A DNA stretch of 64,000 nt from Vanilla planifolia (taxonomy: Eukaryota; Streptophyta; Magnoliopsida; Asparagales; Orchidaceae). Positions 25,001 to 39,625 of the stretch are shown here, one piece after another (positions within the stretch are counted from its first letter, which is position 1; each line of letters begins with the position of its first letter). The position numbers were made by a program, and so were the translations under genes. The notes under the pieces are model-generated. The model had not been told where the DNA came from. It did no database searches and saw only the letters and a list, made by a program, of their open reading frames with translations. The stretch is taken from NCBI GenBank assembly GCA_023846275.1, contig CM043874.1, positions 27,315,630 to 27,379,629 of the forward strand, in the 5' to 3' direction.

Positions 25001-27980
25001 TATGCCTTTTCTAATGAAATTCAAGTTTCTTTTAATCTTATTTAAATACAAGTGTATTAACTCAAGTGTTTATTAGATATCTTATTTTAGGATGGTCACA
25101 AATTATATGACTTGCTTTAACAAAATAAAGTCCCATTAAATATAATTTTTTATTAACATCAACTCAATTAGTCAAATATTATGGACTATTGCATACATAA
25201 CTCCACCTTCTAAGCTTAACAACTCTCCTAACATGATTCTCTAACTATTACATTGATAAAATTACTACTCAGTTTCAATGATCCATTTGTACCCCCATGC
25301 TATCATCTATAGTCACAATTAGAATTTTAAGGATTCTCATGGAATGGTACAATAGAAACATAAGATTAAAGAGTTCTAAATGCATGAAACAATAGCATAT
25401 GCATGCATGCCAAGATTTCTACCTAAGCAAATTGGTGGAACCTTGCAATCACAATGATATAACCAATATCAATAAATCAAAATTGGAATTAATATTTCCA
25501 TTTTTTAATAAACAAAGGAGACAAACTTTTCATATCCTTCCTTGGATGTTATGACGAAGAAATTAAAAATGCCAAGAAAAAGCAAGGAAAAGGAAAAAAC
25601 AAGCTAGAGATGAGAAGTGACAACCATAAGGTTTCTTAACCTTGAAGTATCTCTCTCTTGTTGCAAACAAAGCAATGGCAAGAGGCATCTATTTCAAAAA
25701 TAGACTTGTAAATAAACCAATTAATCTTCTCACTATGATTCTAAACAATCTTTTCATATCTCTATTTTATAATCTAAGTTCGTAGACATCAATAAACAAA
25801 ATGAGTAAGCATATTATCTTAACAAATTGAAAAATGAATTAATCCAAAATATTAATCATACAACTTAAAATTCAAAATCTCAAAATAAGTTTTCTACAAT
25901 ATTGGCCTAATCAGATTTTTGTTTTTTCAAATTCAACGTCAAACAACTAATTAGGAATCATAGCTTAATCCTTGAGCCTTGCTAAGTCCAACAAGATGAT
26001 TAACTTTGCTAAACTAGTCATGTACAATGCTCTAGAGGTGTTATAGTCTTTCCTTCGATCGAAAATAACTCGAGTTGTTATTCTCAATGCTCTATTAACT
26101 TTCTTTAAGGTTTCCTCCTAGGCTAAGAAATTACTTGAGTTTATTCTTCTTGCATTATGATATTTGAGACTTCACAGTTGTCCAATACACCTTCTTAAGG
26201 CTTAAATAGTTATCAAAAAGTGATAAAAGTGATCCTCAAGATCTAGAAATAACTTTCAAGAATTTTTAATTCCTTCTTAATGCATTTCTAATCTCAATGT
26301 CATCTTTAAGTATTTTTCTTTAGGATTTGGTTCTTCTTAAGTGTTCTTGGGTTTCCATCCTTAAGAGCTTATACCTTTCAATGGTCTAACGATGTTTTCA
26401 TTAAGAGCCAAATGTCTCAAAGAGTTCTTGCTCTATCTTCAAAGTTAATATTCTTAAGACAGTGCCTGCTACCTCCTCGATAGTGGCTACATCGCCTCTT
26501 AGAAGTTAGTATGCCTTACTCAATCATGGTATGTTGCTCCTTATGGTCATTCCTTTTTCTCTCAAGGGCTTTGGAAGCCTCTTAAATTTTTGTCCAACTT
26601 GATGGTACTTATCAATCCTAGTCTTTATACAACATCATTCAAGGGATATAGATTCCTCTCAAACACCCTTGAGATTGTAGCTATTTATCTTCCTAAATCA
26701 AACATATAATGGATATATATACCCCTCAAGCTCCTCTAAATCTTTCTCTCGAGTCTATCCAATGCCTTTATTGAGGTTTGCTCCATAAGGGTTCTTAGTG
26801 CACATCCTTACAAATTCCAAGGTTCATATTTTCTTAAAGGACATGGACATATCATAGGCCCTTTCTCATTTGATTTAAGTTTAATTTAATCCTATTTAAA
26901 TACAAGCATATTAGCTTAAGTGTTTGTTGGATATCTTATTATAGGATGGTCACAAATCATATGGTTTGCTTTAACGAAAATCAAGCCCCATTGACTATAG
27001 CTTTTTTTTATTAACATCAACTTAATTAGTCACCTCTTATGGACTATTACATACATAATTCCAACTTCAAGGATTATCTTGCTTCTATGGCTCTCTCAAC
27101 ATGACTCTCTAACTATTACATCGATAAAACTTTTGCTCATTTGTAATAATCCATTCATAACCCCACGCTACCATCTATAGTCACAATTAAAAGTTTAAGG
27201 ATTTTCATGGAGTGACACAACAGAGAACCAATATTAAAAGAAATCCAAACTCATGGAATAATATCATAAACACTTATGCCAAGATTTCTACTTAAGCCAA
27301 TAGGTGGAAACTTGCAATTACAAGTATAGTGTCTTTATCAATAAATCAAATTAGTCTTTCCATTTTTTTTGATAAATGGAGGAGACAAAGTGCTCCTTAT
27401 CCTTGGATATTATGATGTAGAAGCTAATTATGCCAAGAAGAAAAAAGTAAGGAAACAGAAAGAACAAGCTATTAGATGAGAAGTCACAACCATAAGGTTG
27501 GTTAATCCCCTTGAGTTTCTCTCTGTTATTGCAAGCAAAGCAATGGAAAAAGAATTTTATTTCAAAAGTAAAATTTTAGATAAATTGATTTTTCTTATCA
27601 CTCTGATTCTACATGATCTTCTCCTAAGTCTATTTTTATAATCTAAATGTCTAGACACAAATTTAAAAAATAAATAAGTATATATGAACAAATTAAAAAC
27701 TTAATTAATCCAAAATCTCAACCATACAAATTAAAATTCAAATTCATAAAAGCCATTATTTTGAAGCCTTTAACACACATCAACATTCCATATGCATTTT
27801 CCTCTGTCAATCTCAAAATAAGTTGTCCGCAATATATTTCTTGATTTGGTTCATGTCTACTTATGTTATCTACTCAATAAGGTTGATTGAGTATCATGGT
27901 TTAATCTCAACAATTGTTAATTTTTTCATGAGACACGTCCAAATAATTTAACTTTGTTAAACATTCATCTTATTAAGTTT
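22050..27980. repeat. Tandem duplication of a 1.95-kb unit, one copy interrupted
   Basis: Unit A is 22.06-22.69 kb plus 24.61-25.88 kb; unit B is 25.88-27.85 kb; about 130 bases of a third copy follow to about 27.98 kb. Shared phrases include aactttctttaaggtttcctc, aaagtgatcctcaag, atcatggtat, tggatatatatacc and gtcacaattA near the end. The copies are moderately diverged. Read on the minus strand, parts look like decayed coding sequence rich in charged helical residues (near 26.5-26.9 kb), but no domain is certain. The unit is probably a decayed transposon part. Confidence 0.75.
22691..24610 (+). mobile_element. Solo LTR, Ty1/copia SIRE/Angela-like, inserted in unit A
   Basis: Comparison with unit B shows that about 1.9 kb is extra here. 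Its right part carries hallmarks of long plant copia LTRs: gtggttagtagaatcctgat, then gatgtaggcaagacttttgt near 24.37 kb, and the tail aaatcacccctctcgttttg near 24.57 kb. A TG start at 22691 fits. No internal domains are present. It is younger than the tandem duplication. Target duplication could not be settled. Confidence 0.75.
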
Positions 27981-29460
27981 CAAATAGTTGAACATATTTA
28001 GAACAAAAAAAAAGTTGACAAATATTGAATTTTTTGACATAATAAAGAAACTTATATTTAAGAATTTTTATTTACTTTTTTTAGATCCTTTTTGAGTGAA
28101 CTTAGATTTTGATATGATACAAGATGTAATTATCATCCTAAGATATTCAATTCTTCATTTTTATTGAAATGTATCCTCACTAAACTCTAACCATAAAGAC
28201 ATTTGACATGTTTTTATTATATCACTAAATTCCTTGATTCTTTCCTTGAATCACATAAAAAAGTGATTTAGTTATGCCATTTAACATTTCTTAGTTTCAA
28301 TTGTATCATAGTTGGCTCGTGTGACTAATAGTCCTCAAAAGAAGAGGACCAAAGTTTAGTAAATTAAGGCAACTAATGGAAATTCTATGACTTGGATTAG
28401 GGTTTTTAACATCTAGACATTATTGATTGTAGTAAATAGGATGGGATAATCGTATTGCTAATATGATGCACTTTTTATCACTTTTAAAATTTCCAAATAC
28501 AAGTCAATACTAGCACCTTTCACACATGAAGAGTGAGTAAAAATACTACAAATTGGTAATTAATAGTGATAGTTTTTAATTATGGTATATAATTTTGAAC
28601 TATAAAATGTGAAATTAAAAGTAATACCCTTATAAAATTAATTTGACAGATAGAACACTAATTCTTGTTACACAACTACTTAGTCCCTTTTAACTTGTGT
28701 ATAAATACATATGAGATATTGTTTGATATTTTTTTCATAGATTTGGCTCACTTGTTAAAAAGACATTGGCACGAAAAAGTTAGCACCTATTCCTTCAAGT
28801 TCAATATTAGGAAAATATAATTGATTCAAAGAAAAAATTCTAAAGATGTGAATGACTTGAGTAAGGAGGATTTTATGACTTTAGAGCAAAATAAGCCCAT
28901 ATATGTCAATGATATAAACAAGTTTGAAGGAGTGATTTAGCAATCCTACTTATTTTGAGCATAATTTTTTTACTTTAGTATCAAAATTTAATAATTTCTT
29001 ATGCATTAGAAGATAAGAGAAAATCTACAAATTTCTACTTCAAAGCTCTATAAAATTTCAATTATATCAAATTGTAAATTTTTCATCAAGTTATTATTTG
29101 ACATGAGAAGAATGCAGATGTTAAGGATGACTTAGTTCTTTCTTCATGAACATTAAAATTTGGTTTCCTTTTACAACTATATCTCACTCGTCTCATTTAA
29201 GAGCATTCCATGATAAATGATCTTCAAAATTAGCATAAAGGGAGGCATCCTTTCTGGAATAAACCATGCAATAAGACAAGAAGAGATTAGGGCTAGCTTG
29301 TAAGAAGAGATTGAGTAAGATGATGCAAACAACATCTATCTTGCATCCTTGTACTTTGATGCATGAAATCCACCTGTCAAAGTTCAAACAAACATAGTCA
29401 ATGAATGCATGCAAAGTGAATGTCAAAAAGTAATATGCATAGATCAACTAATTCGATATG
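27980..29460. other. AT-rich spacer, nothing recognised
   Basis: No gene, domain trace or recurring repeat recognised. Open frames here (for example minus-strand 29193-29447) lack recognisable motifs. Confidence 0.4.
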
Positions 29461-32400
29461 CATTGAAGTGTGGTTCAATAAGAAGAGATGAATTGTCAGG
29501 AATAAAAATTTTGATTTCTTAAAAAATATTTTTAAAAAAATATTTAAAAATAACTTTTAATAAACTTAAGCCATTCTCTAAAAGTTTTATCTATAACATG
29601 TTCTTTAGGAGGATCTTTAATTAGTTTTAAAATTTTAAGATTTTTTTCAAGTACTTTCTTTTTTCTTATTTATTTTATTTGAATATTCTAAACCTAATTT
29701 GTCAAATATGACTTATTTATCTTCTGTGCATACACTATTTTGTTTAATTAAAATTAATTTATCAAAGTTTATATGCACATTAGATTTTAATCATTAGATG
29801 TGAGAAACTAAATCAATTAAAGTGTAACTAATTTAGAAATAATTGAGCTACTATTTTCTTTACTATCTATGAAAAAGTAAAAAATTTGAAATTAATATTA
29901 GCTTTTATTCTACATACATGAGAAGCATAATCAAGTTGTATGTAACAATGACAAACGAGCATGTTATTATAACAATGTAAAATATCAACATGTGTATATA
30001 TATGAGATGTCTTAACATTTGTAATAAAAACTTGTCTATTAATTTATTTTATATTTGAAAATAAACAAGTATAATATAAATATTTAAAATCATTGAATTT
30101 CTTAACTAAGGATGCATGTTTGTGAATCCTCTATGCTAAATCATCATTGGCAGTTTTTATATTCTTTAAACAAAGGTCAATTATATTTTTAATTTGATAA
30201 AAAAATCTTATATATTCACAATATTCCTCTTTTATTTTTTTATATTTTTACTCATAAATTTAAATTTATATAAAATAATTATTAAGCCGATTTTTTTTAT
30301 TAAAAAAATTTATCTTTTCCTTACTTAAAGATATACTTTCTTTTTTTCTTCTTTTTTAACCATTATGCAAACAAATATTTTATTATTGTCTTTCTTTTTT
30401 CCTTACGTTAGTCTCTAACTCACTCAAAAGTTTTTTTAATTCCTTCTTCTTATTCTTATTCAAATGATCCTTCATAAGTTATTTATAACTCATTCCAAAT
30501 ATTATAAGTTATTTTAAAATTCATAATTTTATTAAATTCAAGCATTCAAAGCATAATGTAAAATATTTATGCTTCTTTAAGATCTCCAAATCTTGTACAT
30601 GTTTGTTAGCCATTTCATTCATAATGGTTAGGCATTTATAAAAAAAAACTTTTGATCATAGTCATTAAAAAGACAAGAAATCTCTCTCAAAAACTACTAC
30701 CAAATAGCTTAAAAAGCTCTTCCAAATAACTTAAAAATTTTCTTCTGAAAGCGTTATGGAACGACTCAAATAATGGTTAGGGAATTTGGCGTTATAAGGG
30801 GTCTACATGAGCCATTGGATCCAAATAAAGAAGTTCTAGATTGTCACATCAAAGACTATGAAAATGGATAAGTTATGGACAAGTTAGTTTAAGACAGATT
30901 AGATTTGGGCTATTCGATCATGTCAGATAAGATCTAGATTATTTGATTAATCAATAATAAAAACAGAAATGATTTTAGTCATAAGATTCAAATAGAGAGC
31001 TCTAGACCATTAGATCAAGCATATATTAAAAGGGAGAAATCTATCATAACCATTCGATCAGGATCGTCAAATAGACAATAAAATGGATCAAGATCACTTT
31101 TTACTAGGGCCATGCTTGGGATGTGGCTTGAAATGATTTTTTTAATTATGAAAAAGTAATAAAAATATATTTTTTTAATTTAACTAAAATTTAACAATTG
31201 ATTTAATATAAAATTTGACAATAAGGTATCACTATGATTCAACCAAAAAAAGATTAAGTGATTCAAAAATAAAATCCTATATATTTCATAAATTAAGGAT
31301 TAAACAAATTCAAATACTTAAATATGATTTGAAAGTGATAAGAATTAAGAGATGTGTATTTTGATTAATAATCAATAATCAAATATTCTATTTTATAACA
31401 AAAAAATTTCAAATTTGATGCACTTATTTTCAATCATTGATTAATAATCAATAATTTATTCTTCACTACTAAATTTGTTTCATACTAAACAAACCTATTA
31501 TAACAAAATGTTAATATTTAAAGCTTGACCCATCAAACACAATTGTGGCTGAACAAGTAGAAAAATTAAAAAAAAGTTTATATTAGTTTTCACATTTCTC
31601 GATTAGTCGATTTAAAATAACTAGTCATTCTAATCTTCTAATAAAGATAATAGTCAACATAGAAAAGTGGTGCCTTATTAGATGTACCTTTGTTCAAACT
31701 CATTGAAGCATCATTTTTAGTCATAGATCTCTCAAATTATTTCTTATCAGAAGAAAAGGATTTGACTTTAATACCAATTTAAATGTGCTTCAACAAGAGA
31801 GGGAAAAGTGAATTATTAGAAACAAAAATTTTAATTTCTTAAAAAATATTTAAAAAGAATATTTGAAAGTAATTTTTAATTAGTTTGAACATGTCTCTAA
31901 AAGTAATTTTGTACAAATATTAATTTTATTTTAAAAGAATTTAATTTTTTATAATAAATTTTTATAAAAATTATGAAATAAAAAATTCAACAAAGATTAA
32001 AATTAAGTATACATCCACCCCCAAGAAAAAATATAACATAATTAATATAGGCATTTTGTCAAAAGATTGGTAAACTAAGCTCTCAAAACAACGAAATAAA
32101 AGAAACATGTAATTACAACCTCACAACAAAATAAAATTGGTACTAGAAGAAAAGTATTAGTCACAAAAAATTGAAATTAATACAAATAAAAATCCTATGC
32201 TTAATACAATTCTTAATAAGACCAAGTGTTTTAATTGAGTCAATTAAAAATAAAGAAAATTGAGAACATAGCCAATTTGAGAATGAAAAGAAATTAGGAG
32301 TTTGAACTAAAGAATGCAAAATAAGTGATGATAAGCACACTTGCCAAGGGCTTGAGTGTCTTGATTTGAACATTTTTCTTTAGATTTTGTAAAAATTTTA

Positions 32401-33700
32401 TAAAAATTCATCAATCAATTTTGAGAATCATCATTTTTATTGATATTTTATAACAACTAAAAACAGTTATCAAACACACCAAAATAGTTATTATTAATTC
32501 CACGTTGTATGTGTTTTAATTTGAAAATTATTATTTAAATAAAAACATAACACTCGAAATAACAACTAAAAGAGTTGTGCACGATAAAACCTAATATGGA
32601 TTGTTATTTCGTGAAAACTGCACAATTGGATGACTGAGATTAATCTAGCACTGTTTATAAGTCAACATTTGAATTAAATCATTTGCTCTCAATCATGATT
32701 GAAAGATTGGATTTAATTTTACAAGCAAATTAAATGCAGATCATGCAATCATGAAATTGTGTAAATGGACTACTAATAGAATTATATCATAAAAAAACAT
32801 ATGAAACGATGACTATTTGAATGCAAAATTGCTCAATCGAATAACAAAAATCACTCATAATTTCAAATTCAATTGCACAAATAAAGCATAGCATATATTA
32901 ATCCCAAATTTTACATTTTATGTGTTTATCTGCTTATAATATTTTCTCTATGTTCAAAATGTAACCTTGATCGTTGGGATTAGCTACCCCTAGTTCATTT
33001 AAGATTTGATCACCAGCACTATTAGTCACTTGATTAATTGATTTATGAATATAGGGAGTAATGCTCTAATCTGATAACACTTCCATCCAAGTTCGGGAGT
33101 AGATGCATAGGCTCGATTATAACAACAAACTGATTCAGATGTAATACCCTGATGAAAGACTAACGATTCAATTCCAAGCAGTGGAGATAAGCTAAATAAA
33201 GTTAGCTTTTTTACTTTTATTTTATTTGTCATTAATAATAATATTATTTTTTATTAATTAATTAATATCATTATAATATACTTTTTTACAACTTATTAAT
33301 GAAAGAAGATTTCCAATGATGCTCAAAGTAAAAAATCCTTCTTAAGATGATTAAAGATGATAAAAAATTTAAAACTTAAATATTCTTTAAGATGATTAAT
33401 TTTAATAAAATTTAATATCTTATAAGATAAAATTTAATCAAGTTTAATGTTCTAATAAAAAATAAAATTAAAATATCTAAAATTAAATTTAAAATGTATT
33501 TATTAATAATTTATCACTCTAATTAAAATGATACTCAGGGGATCTCATATTTGTTCTTCTTTATGTTCTCCCATAAACATGAGCATCGACTATTTTAAAT
33601 TCAAAAATTTACTCAAACAAGTTATTAGAAACACTTAGAGCTTGTTATCATCAAACAAAATATTATGATTAAGAATCAACAACACAATATATACTTTTTA
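29460..33700 (-). mobile_element. Ty1/copia (SIRE/Angela-like) fragment, minus orientation
   Basis: A 5' LTR in reverse complement covers about 31.78-33.7 kb. Just outside it, 31764-31777 reads in reverse complement as ttggtattaaagtc, close to the initiator-methionine tRNA primer-binding site. A gag start follows near 31724 (MTKNDASM, then KAPLF and KIRMTSY), in the arrangement of plant copia gag. A second LTR-end copy begins at 29460. The spacing is too short for a full element, so most of pol is missing. The same LTR occurs at 55.38-57.3 kb. Old, broken, not mobile. Confidence 0.7.
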
Positions 33701-36490
33701 CTCTATCAATATTTATCTATTGATAATATATTGTTTGCTTATTTGAAATTTATAATTCATTATTTGAAATAGTAGAATGCTTGCTTGCATATGATGTTGA
33801 TATAGGAGAAGTCATGGAGATCTCAAAGTAGAAGATCCAATAAGAATTTTATCAAATGATGTATTTAGAGGAGAGAAAGAAGAGTGACACAACATGCAAC
33901 ATTGATAAGGTCGATCTAAACAAGAACACACTAGTAATTTTCAATGAGGTAATGGTATTTAGAAACCCATAAAATGAGACATTGACACTAATGGTATACA
34001 TCCTAGGATCTATTGCTTAAACTCCCCAAACTTGGGTTATTTCCCTTCATATCTAAGCCAAGTCCATTATTAATAGCGATGATTGAGGAAAAGGACAAAA
34101 GTAGGAAAATACATCTTGGCACTAATAAAACATATTATGGTAATTAAAGAGTTGGAAAATATGAAGAGCAAAAAAACACAACTTATGGGACTAGTAATTT
34201 TTCAAATATACCAACTAAATCAACAACATACAACAAATATTCTAACCACTATGAGATTCATAAGCACATTAAAGAATGGTGTTGAAGCATAATTAAGAGC
34301 AACACTTTCAGAAAGTTTCAGGACAAAAGAAAGAGGACTACAAAAGCATTAAGGCAAGAGTAAGTCCTTGACATATGCAAACAATCAACTCAACCATATC
34401 TCTAATCATAAGGCTAAAGGAAGATAATCAAGGTTGAGGTAAGGACAAGTTCCAAGTCATGTTTCTACACATGTTTCATATTGTGAGCCTCCTTCAAAAT
34501 AAACAATAAGAATAATCTTATTTGGACATGTTTTCTATAGTGACTTGACCTCTCAATAACATCATCATCTTCATTACCAATTATGGTCCTAGAGGGAAGC
34601 TGACATGCAAATTGAGAGATAATGTAAGCTGAAATTTTTAATCACCATGACTCATAAAAATAAGTTACTATGTCAGTTTATACTCCTTGACATCTACCAT
34701 GTCATACTCGAAGCCCCCTTTTATGGGAATAATATCTATTCTTAATGATCCAAAGGTACCAACTAATAAAACATGACAAAAACATCCCAAAAATAAAGAT
34801 TGAAAGCTTCAATCAAGACTTAGTAGCTGTTAGAAAGATAAAGAGGCTCATTAACACTTTTTATAAGGATATTTATAGAAGAAAACAAAATTTATGCTAA
34901 AAGAGATTTACATTGCCTTACAATTGTCAAATTCTTTGCCATGGAAAAAAACATTGAATCTTACACTTTGGGATCTACTCAATGAGCATATATTTACTAT
35001 GTTTGATATCCAACAATCATATTTGAACATTGTTACACATATGATATATACTAGTAAATTCAAAATGTCATATAAGGTACACAAGTAAAAATCATACATC
35101 AAGTAAAAAGTTTCGGTACAAAAAATAATTAGGTCTCTTAGCATCTTCAAAGAAAAGTAGTAGAAATCACCAATCGTCTACCTTAAAGTTAAACGAAGAT
35201 AAATTACTTAATCTTCGTAACTTTGTATTCCTCTCTCTTTTATGCAAAATGATACATGAATGAGGATGTGCAGGATAAAACATATATGCAAACATATGTG
35301 AGCACAGATGAATTCCTAAGAGGATATATTCTTTGGACTACATGTTGAGGTTTCATGGTTTCTACTCTCATTCATTGGTGGTAGAATCCTGCAAATGGCA
35401 AGAGAAATAATATTATACATGCACAATATTAAGTTGGTGTGAAACCCTTAGTTTTTTTTTGTTTTAAGCAACTTTTATAAGCATGGATCAAGGAGCCATA
35501 TAAGTCAAGCCACAATGGCAAGAAACTTGTGTTTGTTTAAAATTGTACTAAGTTTGTCATATCATGTGATATATGAATATGTCATCTATAAGATAAGGAA
35601 TTTACATGATCAAGACAAAAGTTATGCAATGAGTACTTTAAAAATGTTGCCCAATATTACATTTGTTATTCAGAATGGTAAACAAGAATGAGATCCCTTG
35701 CCCAACATAAAGGAAAAGTAGATTGTTTCATAATTAGCTTATTCATAAAAAAAAGGAGTACACAAAAATATTCTAATGTGAAATCTTAGAGGATATTATT
35801 CCAAAAACAATGAGATGAAATTACTTATCAAAGTATGAATTTGGCTCCAAGAAATCAAAGATCGATTATAGTTCATACTAACTTGAATTGGGCTTAAATT
35901 AAAAAGAGAAAACTAAGTCATGAGCCAAGAAATATGGCTTAGCCATTCAAGAAAGTAAATTTCAGCCATGATTTGCTCAAATAGATATGGCTTAAAATCT
36001 ATTAGTTTTATTTAAAATATAAATAATATATTGTTCACATAATGATTATGCAAGCATTAAGTATGCATTAATTAATTATATACACATTACCTGAATGTAC
36101 ATGCATAAAAAATGTGACTTGTGCTAGTAATTTCATGCATTTTTGTGTTTAATAATTATTTGTGTATAAAATTATATATACATATTTTAATTTATTTGTA
36201 CATTATATGTACATTCTATGTATAACATATACTGCATATCATATAATTTCAAGTTGAATCCAATTATTTTGGGATGATTAAAGCTAACTAAATTCTCAAG
36301 CTAATTCAACTAAAAAAATGAATTGATGTTATCTCAAACTCATTGAAACTAAGCTGAAAATCAAATCATTCTCATCCCTAGTTGCATATTGCAATGCGTT
36401 TTAACTCAATTGGATTTTAAATTATTATCAATATTTAGCATTAAACAAAAAACTTTACGAAAATAAAACACCATAGTAGTTAAAAAAACA
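33700..36490. other. AT-rich region, nothing recognised
   Basis: Around 2.8 kb without a supported gene. Open frames at 34083-34292, 34894-35088 and 34908-35150 overlap or oppose one another, have skewed composition and carry no known motif. Confidence 0.4.
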
Positions 36491-36499
36491 CTCAACCAA

Positions 36500-37450
36500 T
36501 ATATTAAAAACAAGCGAGATTTGGTTTAATCCCACCAAGTTAAATATGATGTTAGAAAATTTAATATATAATTAATATGACCCTAAATCATAGGCTTAAA
36601 TCTAAGATTATTAAATGTTTTTAGAAGTGTATGCTAGATATAACTTGGGCCTCCAATTTGGTACAACTCCCTTAACAAGTGTATTAAAGTCATATAATAT
36701 TTAATTAGGATTGAGTGATGTACCAAAACCAACAATACAACAAGGCAAATAGGGGAGGTAAAATTGATGTAATTTAACAAGTGGCATCAAAGTCGATGCC
36801 TAGGATAAATGGTTCATGCAATTAGTGGGCTTCCATGAATTTTTATTAATTTTTACTATAGTTGAGCAGAAGTTTAGTGAACTCATACATCATTTTCATA
36901 TACTTGAGTTGCCCTTCGTGTGTGTGCCTAACATTCAATAACACTCATAAGCCTTTATTAAGCTATATAATCTTCATTCAAGTGACCAACACATGGCTCC
37001 TATGGTTTGTTCCGCCATAATACAAGAATTTGATGTGACCCAGATGATTCATATGTGATAGAGCATGTTGGCATCTTTGATATTCGACATGACAGTCATT
37101 TCAAATAATCAGAAGAGATTAGGTTAAAGGAGAGAGTGATGAACCAATATAGATAAGATTCTCATTTTATTGAGAGATTTGTTGAATGAAAGTGAAATTT
37201 GGTTTATTTTCACATAGTGAGTTGAATACAATATTCGACATTAACATACAATTAACATAACCCTTGCTTATAAACTTGAGCTTTTGGGTTATTGAGTGTC
37301 TACTTAAATGTATATTGATCCAAGTTGACTCATCAATTTAGTGCATCTCCTTCAACAAGTAGTACCAAAGCCATATGTCAATTGGGATCAAGTGATACAA
37401 TAAGGATGACAAGAACAATGAAACTGATGTTATGTAACAAGGCCAAAAGG
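36500..37450 (+). mobile_element. TRIM-like tandem LTR repeat (LTR-internal-LTR-internal)
   Basis: Two related blocks of about 160 bases, 36515-36675 and 37192-37352, are each followed by a primer-binding-site-like phrase (aacaagtgtattaaag at 36674; caacaagtagtaccaaag at 37353) and then by related short internal sequence. A third such phrase, aacaagtggcatcaaag, is at 36777. The methionine tRNA primer site is tggtatcagagc. Short LTRs with about 0.5 kb of non-coding internal sequence fit terminal-repeat retrotransposons in miniature, here in a tandem, partly decayed form. Confidence 0.5.
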
Positions 37451-38060
37451 GGTGACAAACAATTGTGATATGATAGGGTTGGCAAGGATAGTGAAATTGA
37501 TATGGATTAACATAATATAAGATGAGAAACAATGGAACAATAAGGTGACTACTCAAACCCACACCTAGAGATATTGAATGGCCATCAAAACTTAGGAAAG
37601 ACTCCATAAACTCTTAAAGAAATATTTGTTTACCACTAAGTTGCTTACTCGTCCACTTAAAACATAAGACATTATAAACTAAAATCCCAAAAAAGCTTTG
37701 CATAATCCCAAAATGCATAATGGCTCACCATCATCTATGATGCAAAAGGAGGAATTATAGAGAATTGAGTTTGAGTTGATAAATCAATATACAACTATTA
37801 TGAACCATAGTATAATGATGGCAATGATAGCAAGTTCTAAGCTTTGTATCAAACAACTATGTTACCCATATGGTTTATTAAAGTAAAAAATATTTTGCGA
37901 CTATGTACTAGCCTTGCACTTAAAATAAACGTTCTTTCATTTGTGGAGCTTTCTAAACTAAAAGTAATGTCAATTTCAAACTAGATTTATCTTAGCATTG
38001 ACATTTAACATGTTTCATCAATTTTCAAAATTTACAATAAGAAGAATTTAAATTAAGCTT
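37450..38060. other. Spacer, nothing recognised
   Basis: No coding exon or recurring repeat was recognised in these about 600 bases. Confidence 0.4.
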
Positions 38061-38069
38061 TCCAATTAT

Positions 38070-39625
38070 TAGGTTCATAACACACCCAAATGAGGGTAAA
38101 TTGGAAGTATAAGATTTTTAAAAATAGAGAAGTAAAGTTTTTATGAAGTATCAAAACTATTTAACGGTACAACTAACTTAGAATGAAAGTACAAAAGAAG
38201 TAAAGAGGTGACGTTAAGACTTTTGGATTGTTTGGTTCTTAACCTTTGAGCTTACATCTACCTATAATCCAAATGGTAAGGAGCCTACTTCATTACTCTC
38301 TTCTTTGTTGTAGCCAAGTGGAGAAGCCTCAATACAATTGGGTCTTTCTACAAAGGGGATAAGGCATGACTTCCTTCCCTCCCAACTACAAATGCTTGAA
38401 GATGGGCATTTGCCTTTACACTAAATAGCTTGGAGATGAGCCTCTTCCCTCCACACTACACAATCAAGAGATATGCCAAAGCAGAAGAAAAGAAAACTCT
38501 AGAAGAACAAATCTCACTAAATAACTCTTCCTTAGGAGATAAAACTTACACAAGTTCTTAGTACTGATAACAATATGACTCAAGGATAGATGTGATGAAT
38601 GAAAAACTATTTAGATATTACTCAATAGAGGCACTAAGAGAAATCTGAAGTGAATGCACAAAGTTTATACTAAAGATGCACCTTTGAAAATCTTTTTTGA
38701 ATATCTCTAAGATCTTTAAGCAAAATTTGTATTGTATGCTCATTTATAATCTAAGGGAGTTAATGATCTCTGTTTACAATCTATTTTGAATAATACAATT
38801 GCTTTTTAGATCATTCTAGAAACTCTTAACATTTATAATCTATTTTGAACAGTATAATTGCTTTTATATCAGTCTAGAAACTCTTAACATTTAATTGGCT
38901 ATAACTAATGACTAAATTTTTTGAAATTTTGATTATTGTTTTTTACCCATTATCAACAAACTTGAATAACACATACTGTATATTAATATTGACATATTAT
39001 ATATTATTCTCTGTTTATCACAATTTTGAGGCCAAAATACTATACGCTTGAAATGAATGTGATGTACGTTATCTTCTAATTCAGGTTTTTTTTTCTACCC
39101 ACCTATGTATCCTACCGAATTAAACAAGATATATAGTACATAAAAAAAATGAAGTATAGCAAGTCATATGTTTAATGAACTGTATGTCAATGATAACGTG
39201 TTATAAATTAGTTTTTTCTAATAAATTTCAAAACATGAATTCTATATGTGTAATCATGAGTTTCCTTAAAGGAGACCTTTGAAAAAGATGTGTCAAAATG
39301 ATTTTAAAATAAAAATGTATGAATCTAATTTTAAATTTTCAAAAGGTTCAAATAAATTGCAAGTGAGTTACATGTAATATTAATGTATTTATCTATTCCA
39401 TTGATTTCCCAACCTTGATCTCGATTAACTTGTAATCACTAAGCTTCCATCTTGTATTTTCATGATCAAGCTCCTTATACTAGAGACATCTTGATCTACA
39501 AATGCCTCACCATTATCACCTATCTTAATATAACCTGCATGAAACTAGATGACCAATTAAAACTAACTCAATTGGGTTGTTATCATCAAAACCTTTTGAC
39601 CTATCAAGGGTTCATGGGGTTAAAC
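38070..39625 (-). mobile_element. Solo LTR, Ty1/copia SIRE-like, minus orientation
   Basis: In reverse complement it starts near 39.62 kb with sequence including ttttgatgataacaacccaa and ends near 38070 with tttgggtgtgttatgaacc; both are typical ends of long plant copia LTRs. The block at 38.24-38.47 kb matches 16.9-17.25 kb in the other solo LTR. No internal coding traces adjoin it. It ends about 450 bases beyond the last assigned exon of the peroxiredoxin-like gene and may limit that gene's 3' flank. Confidence 0.7.

Noticed and set aside
32950-33240. A 5S rRNA-like or tRNA-like segment
   Set aside because: Some phrases looked RNA-like, but the internal promoter boxes and a foldable cloverleaf are absent; it aligns with the copia LTR copy at 56-57 kb.
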